A stretch of DNA of 64,000 bases from Nelumbo lutea (lineage: Eukaryota; Streptophyta; Magnoliopsida; Proteales; Nelumbonaceae): assembly GCA_022828595.1 (NCBI GenBank), contig JAKGHH010000001.1, positions 210,937,848 through 211,001,847 of the forward strand. Reading direction: 5' to 3'. The position numbers were made by a program, and so were the translations under genes. A model generated the notes under the pieces. It made no database searches, was not told the DNA's origin, and saw nothing but the letters and a program-made list of their open reading frames with translations. Of this stretch, positions 57,093 through 64,000 are shown in pieces (within the stretch, counting starts at the first letter, position 1; every line of letters begins with the position of its first letter).

Positions 57093-57881
57093 TCAACAAA
57101 AACCTCCCTTTGACTTCTTTATCCTCTTTTAATCTCTCATCATCGCTAAACTCAATCGACTCAACGAGAACCATGTTTGAAACTCCACCGTCTAAAAAGG
57201 AGGAAAGGAACACTTGAAGCTTTGCTATACCCTTCACTTGCCGAAGTACCTCAAATAACACTTGGCATTCAAAGCCCTCCCTTGACTTGTCGAAGCTAGC
57301 ACACCCTCTAAAAAAATCCCTCCATGATTTCATAATTGTCAATTCTACTCCATCGTCTCCATCTCTACTATTTAATACTATATCCAATAGGGGTACCCAT
57401 CCCCAACCCCATAATCCTCCCCAACCTCAATGGCATCAGGATTGATTTCATGTCTCCTCTACAAACAGCCAAAGAACTTTCAATCTACCAACTAAACCAC
57501 CATCATTTGGTTACAACAGAGGTTCAATATCTACAGTCTTCACCCATTGAACTTTCAAGTTGTAAGTTGTAACCAGAGCTTGGAGGCTAAAACACCTGCC
57601 TCTCTCTCTCTCTCTCAACTCCTAGCTAAACTTGAACCTATCCATCGTTTAAAAGAAATTCAAATTTTTTTGTTCAAAATATCAAGCAAATAATAACCCA
57701 TAATATGTCATTGTTATTATTGTTTTAATTCCCACCATCCTTGCCTCACCAACTGTATGTAACCAAAAATTCAATTGGAATAGAAAAAAAGGGGGAAAAC
57801 AAAAAATAAATCCTTCAAGAATAAGAGAGAGAAACAGTAAGAGAGGGAGATGTTCCATGAAAATACAAAACATAGCAAGCA
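57093..57881. other. Intergenic; one unrecognised minus-strand frame
   Basis: The 103-codon frame at 57387-57076 (FLSSFLDGGVSNMVLVESIE) has a plausible protein-like composition but no family I recognise, and its end lies in the MITE flank. A (CT)n run sits at 57601-57617. Nothing else is seen. Confidence 0.3.
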
Positions 57882-57886
57882 AGATA

Positions 57887-58173
57887 TGTAAAATTCAAGA
57901 GATGCAGAATTGACGAAGAGAAAGTTGTAATTCTTCATTAAAATAATCAAGTATATATAGGCAATTATTACAAGGAGCCAAAAGAGGCTGACATGGCATT
58001 TACAAGGGAAACAACCAAAATAGATCCATAACTGAATTCGTAACCGTTTAATGGATGGTAACAAACTCATTCTCAAGAGTGGGGTTCATCACAACTTCAT
58101 CGCATACTCAAGAGTGAGGTTCATCGCAAGTTGCCTTATCACAACTTGTGTCATCTGGGTATTCTCTCTAATA
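57887..58173 (-). repeat. 3' LTR of the copia element
   Basis: 287 bp, matching 62072-62384 but lacking about 25 bp of its 'gttcatcgcaacttcatcac' repeats (near 58110-58140). It contains a TATA-like 'ctatatatac' on the minus strand near 57952. Confidence 0.87.
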
Positions 58174-58299
58174 ACCCCCATTCAAGTTGGAGCATGGGGA
58201 TTAAAAATGCCCAACCTGGGTAATAAAGATGCAAATCTATTTCGGCCAACTGCTTTAGTAAAGATATCTTCAAGCTGAGATGATGTAGGTAGATGAGCA

Positions 58300-61200
58300 A
58301 TGGTTATAGCTTTGGACTAAAAGTGTTCTCGTATGAAGTGGCAATCTATTTCAATGTGTTTGGTGCACTCATGGAATACTGGATTAGCAACGATGTGGAG
58401 TGCTACATTTTTGTCACAATATAACTGCATCAATTGTGGATGAGAGAGACCAAGATCAAAGAAAACTTGCTTCAACCATAATAGTTCGCTAGTGGCAGTA
58501 GCCATTGTGTGGTACTCTGCTTCAGCAGAAGAACGGGCCATTGTTGCTTGCTTCTTGCTCTTCCATGGAAAAGAACTATTATGGTTGCTTGCTTCTGCTT
58601 CAACCATAATGGTGATGCCTTCTTGCTTTTTGCTTTTCCATGGAGATTGTCCTAGAGTTGTGAGATAGCCGGAGGCGGATTTTCGAGTGGTTAGGCAACC
58701 AGCCCAATCCGAGTCACAATAAGCTCACAATTGAAGATCACAATCAGCCGGGAGAAGTATGCCTTGCTCAGGTGTAGCCTTCAGGTATTAGAGGGCATGC
58801 ATTGCAGTATCCAAATGTTGTTGTCTAGGATCACTCATAAATTGACTTAAAATGTGAACTGAATAAGTGAGTTTTGGTCTCGTAATGGTGAGATAGAGGA
58901 GACGACCCACAAATCGTCTGTACTGGTTGGGTTAAGCAATTGGCTTGCTAGATTCAGGTCCCAAATGATGTTGTGCAATGGGAAACATACTGGGTTTGCA
59001 TCATAACATGCCTGCATCTTGAAGGATGTCAAGGGTATATTTCCTTTGACTGAGAAAAATGTCGAAAGAAGACCGAGAGATCTCAATGCCAAGAAAATAT
59101 CGAAGGACGCCAAGATCCTTGATTGGAAAACATTGTCGTAGTTAGTCCTTAAGAGCATAAATGCGACTTGGGTCATTTCCAAAAATCACCAACTCATCAA
59201 CATATGCAAGTAACACAAGAATGCTACTTGATTGGACTGAAGTAAAGAATGCATTATCAGCAATTGATTGTTTGAAGCCCCGTTGGCAAAGAGCATGAGC
59301 TAGAGTTTCAAACCAATTGCGTGAAGCTTGCTTGAGGCCATAAATGGATCTATTCAAGTGACACACTCACTGATCCTTAGGAGGCATGAGTCCTGGTGGA
59401 GGCACCATATAGATTTCTTCATGGAGAGTACCATGCAAGAACGCATTGTCTGCATCCATCTAATGTAATTCCTAATTTCGGGCTACAGCTAGAGCTAAGA
59501 GCCAGTGTATTGTTACTAACTTAGCAACTAGGGCATATGTCTCTGTATAATCAATGTCTTTAGTTTGGGTATAGCCTTTTGCTACCAAGCGGGCTTTGTA
59601 ACGCTCAACAGTTCCAGCAGACTTGTACTTGACTTTGTAGACCCAATGGGAATCTTTCCCAGTGGTAGGTCAATTAAGGTCCAGGTATGGGTGCAATCAA
59701 GGGCAGCTAGTTCGGTTGCCATAGCTTGTTTCCAATAGTCATTTTTTTTAGCTTCATCATAACAAGAAGGCTCAGGTTGTGTATGGGGGATTGAACTCAT
59801 GGTTAAAAAATTGAAGATTGAGTGGTGGGTGTTGTATGAGTTAGTTTATGACTAAAGTGTTGGGCAAATGTAGTCATCCAGATGTGGAGGAGGTCTTTTG
59901 GATTGAAGTGGGCGATGGTTATGTGAGGTTGGAGGGCTAGGCACAATAGGTTCAGAAGTTGGAAAAGTGATGAAGTCCATGTCACTAGTGTGTTCGGGCA
60001 ATTCTGAACTAATAGGGGGCTATGAGCTATCACAAACTGGTTCAGTTCTAGGTATTCGACTAGGAACTATATCAGCCACTGCATCATTGATTGTCAACAA
60101 AGGCATGGTTGATGGTGGAGATGGGTCCAAAGGTGCGTCTTCTTCAGTAAAAGGAAATTATGTTCAAAGAAAATTACATCTCTGGACACAAATATCTGCT
60201 TGGTTGTCAAGTCATATAATCTATATCCCTTTTGACCATTATGATACCCGACAAACACACATTTGGTGGCATGAGCATCAACTTTATCGCACCCACGTTG
60301 GGATGTACTTGCATTGCAGAGACAACCAAATGTTTTAAAATAATTATATGAAGAAGGCTTGTTGAAAAGAAGTTCATATGATGATTTTCCAGCAAGTATC
60401 CGGAGTAGGCAAGTGATTAATAATGTAAGCCATTGTCAGAATGTATTTTCCCCAGAACTCGATTGGAAGGTGCGCTTGGAACTGTAAGGCCCTTGCTATC
60501 TCAAGTAAGTGTCGGTACTTGCGTTCAACGACCCCATTCTATTGAGTGTCCACGCAAGACATTGGTGTAAGATTCCATGTGTTGTCAAGTAATCTTGAAC
60601 TGGTCCAGAGAGAAATTTGGATCCATTATCCGAACAAATATACTTAATTTGGGCATTGAACTGAGTTTTCACCATTTCACAAAAATCATCATTTGGTACA
60701 GTAATATGCAGTTCCAGAATCCAAGCAAGTTTCTCATAAGAAGCATGTCCCAACCTTGAATGCCATATGCGTGAGTCATGTGCATGGATACTGTGTAGAG
60801 AGAAAGATGGCGAAAATGAAGCAAAATGATACAACCCGTCACGCATCAGGCCCACACCAATCAGCTTCTGGGATGTCAAGTCCTGAAGGACACAGAAAGC
60901 GGGAAAGAACAACACAACACAATACAGACCTTTGGTAAGTTTACCAACAGATATAAGATTGCATTAAAATCCTGGAATGAATAACAAATCCTTTAATACC
61001 AGATCTAAAGGCAACGTTATGTCACTTTGTGACTGAACCAGTAATAGTGTTCCATTTGGAAACTAAACTAGTTTCAGTGTTGATGCCAATGTAATAAATG
61101 TAGTGGAAAATTCAGAATTAGTGGAAACCATGTGATCTGAGGCCCCACTATCCAAAAGCCAAAAAGAGGTAGTGATTTTACCTGCAAAGTTGGTTGAGAA

Positions 61201-61937
61201 ACTATGTTTATCTTTGTTCAGAAGATCAGAAAAACTATTGATGGTGCTTAACAACTATTGATATTGTTCCTTGATTAAACTAGAAATTGGAGAGGTTCCT
61301 TGGGCAGAGTTCGTGCCAACAACAACCTTTTCTTGATTGCCATTGTTGTTCTTGGATGTGGATTTTGATCGAGTTCCTCAATTTGGTGGATAACTGAACA
61401 ATTCAAAATAACAATCTTTGTTGTGACCCTGTTTCTTGCAATGATCACAGCAAATCTTGGACTTTTCTTTTCCTCCTTTTGGGTTGAATTTTAGACCTGT
61501 CACATGAAAAGCAGCAGCCTCTATGGTTGGACCATGTTGAGAATGTTTCTTGCAAATCTTTCCACATTTCTTGACTGTTTTCAGTGTAGGCTACGCTTTT
61601 CGTGGAGATCTTTGGCTAAAGCATTGAAAATCCATGACACCACCATGGAATTGCATTTCGACCAGGCGAGGAACTCTGCTTGATTCACCGGATCCGGCTT
61701 CTGAATCATCCCATTTACAAAGCCAATCTTATTCTTGGCGCTGAGAGCATTAGCCATTGCCCTTTGCCAAGTCATATAGTTGTCTCCATTAAGAAGACAA
61801 GAAACAAGAATTGTGCAAGGACTATCAGAAGGATGGAGGTAGAAAGGTGAATTCTGATCATCGAAAGAGGAAATCTGATTAGTGACAGTGAACATGGTGT
61901 TTCCACTTCTATTCATGGCCATCCTTGTTGATGTCAA
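58300..61937 (-). pseudogene. copia gag-pol, degenerate
   Basis: Gag: 61937-61581 (SPFYLHPSDSPCTILVSCLL, MTWQRAMANALSAKNKIGFV). A zinc knuckle CDHCKKQGHNKDC is near 61460-61420. Protease WLLDSGASDHM is at about 61170-61135. GAG-pre-integrase RIWHSRLGHASYEKLAWILE is near 60770-60710. The integrase is truncated, jumping from FCEMVKTQFNAQIK to YICSDNGSKFLSGPV, so most of the core is missing. RT begins at 59800 (AKKNDYWKQAMATELAALD); RT continues at 59366-58847 (HLNRSIYGLKQASRNWFETL, LLAYVDELVIFGND, with VDE where VDD is expected). RNase H is at 58607-58317 (ARSSAEAEYHTMATATSELL, HIEIDCHFIREHF). Several shifts and stops break it. Confidence 0.9.
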
Positions 61938-62071
61938 GAAAAGGGTAAAACAAGAAGAAATAGATTGGAGTCAAGAAAGGCAACACCAGAAGCAGAAGAG
62001 GACTAGAATCAAGAATTGAAATTTTTCGCAAGGATAAGAATTTTTCGAGAGGGTCTGTAGCTTTGATACCA

Positions 62072-62384
62072 TGTAAGACTTAGAGATGCAGAATTGACGA
62101 AGAGAATGTTATAATTCTTCATTAAAATAATCAAGTATATATAGGCAATTATTACAAGGAGCCAAAAGAGGCTGACGTGGCATTTACAAGGGAAACAACC
62201 AAAACATATTCGTAATTGAATCTGTAACCGATTAACGGATAGTAACAAACTCATTCTCGAGAGTGGGGTTCATTGCAGCTTCATCGCATACTTGAGAGTG
62301 AGGTTCATCGCAACTTCATCACAAGAGTAAAGTTCATCGCAAGTTGCGATCGCAACTTGCGTCATCTAGGTATTCTCTCTAATA
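62072..62384 (-). repeat. 5' LTR of the copia element
   Basis: 313 bp, directly adjacent to the primer site. It carries three or four imperfect copies of 'gagtgaggttcatcgcaactt'-type sequence, one more than the 3' LTR. Confidence 0.88.
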
Positions 62385-62389
62385 AGATA

Positions 62390-63496
62390 TCCATGCATCT
62401 ATCATGTTATCTTTTACGATTTTTCTTGTTCCTAATGCTTCAACATCTCATATGGGTCATCTTCAAAATCTCGTTCTTCTTCTCACCCTCCCTTTTCAAT
62501 CTAGGAATCGCCCGAGCTGCCCTATTTTAGAGGTCCTCTCAGTACTACACGAGCACCAATTTTGTCCTGATCTTCACCAAAGAAATGGAATGTGTCAGTG
62601 TCCAACGTTGGGGAACTTGAACCACTTCCTCTTCTCCAGTAGCAACTTTCCCACCATATATGGCCTGGCTCAATGCCACAATGACCTCTCCTTGACTGGC
62701 TGCCTCCTCTACTTTACCGAGAATCGAACTAAGCTCCCTCCCACCAACTCAACCCAAATGTTTTGATGGGTGTTTCCTCTGTTATGACACTTGCAATTTT
62801 TACAACGAGTCCCTAATCCTAAACATGATACCGTGGTTTTTTGGTTCAACACTTCAACTAATGGTGATGGAGGTGAAAATCACAGTCTTTTCGATATACG
62901 CCTTGGCGCAATGTTGGAAGACGTTGAGCAAAAATGGATGTAGGCATTGTTTGCAAAAGGCAGGGAGCGTGATTAATTCACAACAGGAGAGAGGTGTTCG
63001 ACAAGTTTGAGGTTTTTTCCAAGTTCCAAATATGATTATTTATGTAAAATTTGATGCAAAATGAATTACAAAAAGGTATAATTGATATTTAAAAAATGAT
63101 GCTTTAATTTAACTTTTTCCATTTAGAATGGAGGTTTTTGTCAAAATATTTAAAAATTCAGAAGAGATATTTGTTAAAATGATACTAAAGGGAAGGTTTT
63201 ATGATTGTTAGAAACTTTAGGAGAAGTTTTTATATTTTACCCAATATAAATTTTTACCCTTAATAAAAATTACAGAAAATTATACATCAAGTGGCAGTTG
63301 AAGCTGGGTATATTTGGATCTTTACCTGAACTCCTGGAACGATTTATGAGACTTTTTTATTATAATTTCTTTGTCAAATTATGCAAAGAAAGTAAACAAT
63401 TAATTGGATAGAGAAAGGCCACCTAATTGGGTCAAGCGATGAATAGGGCAACCTGACATTCGCCTCACCCAATAATCAATTCAAATCCTTGAATAC
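62390..63496. other. Intergenic, no gene supported
   Basis: Overlapping plus-strand frames near 62404-63010 look faintly protein-like but shift repeatedly and match no family I know. 63110-63243 is the dispersed repeat also found at 55915-56055. The rest is AT-rich 3' flank of BAHD4. Confidence 0.4.
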
Positions 63497-64000
63497 CTGA
63501 AATTGGATTTGCTCTTGCCATTAGGATCCTCTTCAATTTTTCCATATCAAGCCTAGGCAAGCCAAGCGGCACCAGAATCCCTTATTCTCCTTTGTTATTC
63601 CTACACTGTATGTGGAAGCTTCCATACCCAACAATAGCGGGTCCACCGTATATGGCCTTCCCCCACCCGAAATCCACCTCTCTAAACCCGACACATGTTG
63701 CATTTGATACGATGTATGCGCATCCCACTAACATAAGTTTGGGCCGTCCCCTGATCACCATCAGATCTGCCATGGATCATGTACTCATATGTGACTTCAG
63801 ACTTTGCCTTCTTCGCCAATCCCAATGCATACTCCAAAGGATTTTGGCACAGTTTCTGAGGACTGTGCCTTTGAGAGTGCCACAGGGACGGCACATGCAC
63901 TGCCGTAGAATCCTACGCGTAAGGGTGGACGGTTCATGTCGCGCGCGTTGACAGTGACGAGTAAATGGGCCATCTCATTCGGATCTGGGTTGAGTGCGAT
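63497..64000 (-). pseudogene. BAHD acyltransferase pseudogene, copy 4 (C-terminal part, runs off the window)
   Basis: The minus strand reads SPQKLCQNPLEYALGLAKKA, then, after a 2-bp deletion near 63772 (EYM then a shifted frame), ADLMVIRGRPKLMLVG, REVDFGWGKAIYGGP and GSFHIQCRNNKGE, where a codon changed to TAA stops the frame (near 63582). GILVPLGLPRLDMEKL follows in the same frame. Its DFGWG is intact. It shares GCAYIVSN and GKAIYGGPAIVGYGSF-type sequence with BAHD3. The upstream two thirds, including HxxxD and exon 1, would lie beyond position 64000. Confidence 0.9.

Larger units (their letters stand above)
57887..62384 (-). mobile_element. Near-complete Ty1/copia retrotransposon with TSD AGATA
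   Basis: LTRs at 57887-58173 and 62072-62384 flank a minus-strand gag-pol. Five-base direct repeats AGATA lie at 57882-57886 and 62385-62389. The primer site TGGTATCAAAGC is at 62071-62060 (minus), and a G-rich purine tract (AATGGGGGT) precedes the other LTR. In sense orientation the LTRs begin TATTAG rather than TG, and end ACA. Confidence 0.9.

Noticed and set aside
59967..60338. 123-codon plus-strand frame
   Set aside because: Antisense shadow of the copia pol on the minus strand.
62404..63010. Possible gene on the plus strand next to the copia element
   Set aside because: Frames shift repeatedly, no domain is recognisable, and no splice structure could be built.

Overview
This window is AT-rich nuclear DNA from a flowering plant. 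It has spliced genes with GT-AG introns, several superfamilies of plant LTR retrotransposons, hAT, Tourist-like and long-TIR elements, and a plant-specific enzyme family. The species cannot be named from the sequence alone. No rRNA, tRNA, CRISPR array or bacterial-type operon was seen.

The host content is a minus-strand tandem array of BAHD acyltransferase genes of the benzyl-alcohol O-benzoyltransferase/HSR201-like type. There are four recognisable copies: BAHD1 (0.4-1.8 kb), BAHD2 (9.86-11.64 kb), BAHD3 (31.4-33.8 kb) and BAHD4 (63.5 kb to the window edge). Only BAHD2 looks intact: two exons, a phase-0 GT-AG intron, 459 codons, and both HxxxD and DFGWG. The others carry frameshifts, nonsense codons, deletions or insertions. 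A 63-bp chip at 41.43 kb plus a duplicated flank at 48.1-49.8 kb look like the remains of a fifth, otherwise erased copy. Other host-derived pieces are an LRR receptor-like-protein fragment (51.9-52.3 kb) and a WAK/ZRK-like kinase N-lobe fragment (55.5-55.9 kb).

Transposable elements make up most of the rest. In order: a degenerate hAT element with BED and DUF659-type transposase (1.87-6.64 kb, 8-bp TSD, with an empty-site paralogue at 15.8 kb); a 1.2-kb element with about 120-bp inverted repeats and coding-like cargo (6.75-7.98 kb); a hAT-derived MITE array with TA microsatellites (12.8-14.5 kb); a three-LTR Ty3/gypsy-type element carrying starch-synthase cDNA fragments (17.0-21.4 kb, TSD GTTTA); a non-coding LTR element (27.8-30.35 kb, TSD TTTTC); a solo LTR inside BAHD3 (TSD GGGCC); a degenerate chromovirus-like gypsy element (37.3-41.4 kb); interleaved copia fragments (41.5-48.1 kb); a LINE 3' end interrupted by a MITE (50.0-50.7 kb); a gypsy LTR-PBS-gag fragment (52.3-53.8 kb); and a near-complete copia element (57.9-62.4 kb, TSD AGATA).

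The most noteworthy object is the 17.0-21.4 kb element. Its two internal regions hold a short gag-like coiled coil, then an intronless starch-synthase-II-like segment with the KTGGLG motif, then a C-terminal starch-synthase piece, then what looks like the tail of a gypsy polyprotein. The whole LTR-internal-LTR-internal-LTR array is bounded by one 5-bp target duplication. This fits retroviral-style capture of a cellular mRNA, as known for maize Bs1, but with a starch-biosynthesis gene as cargo. All family calls come from reading translated motifs by eye; no database search was run.
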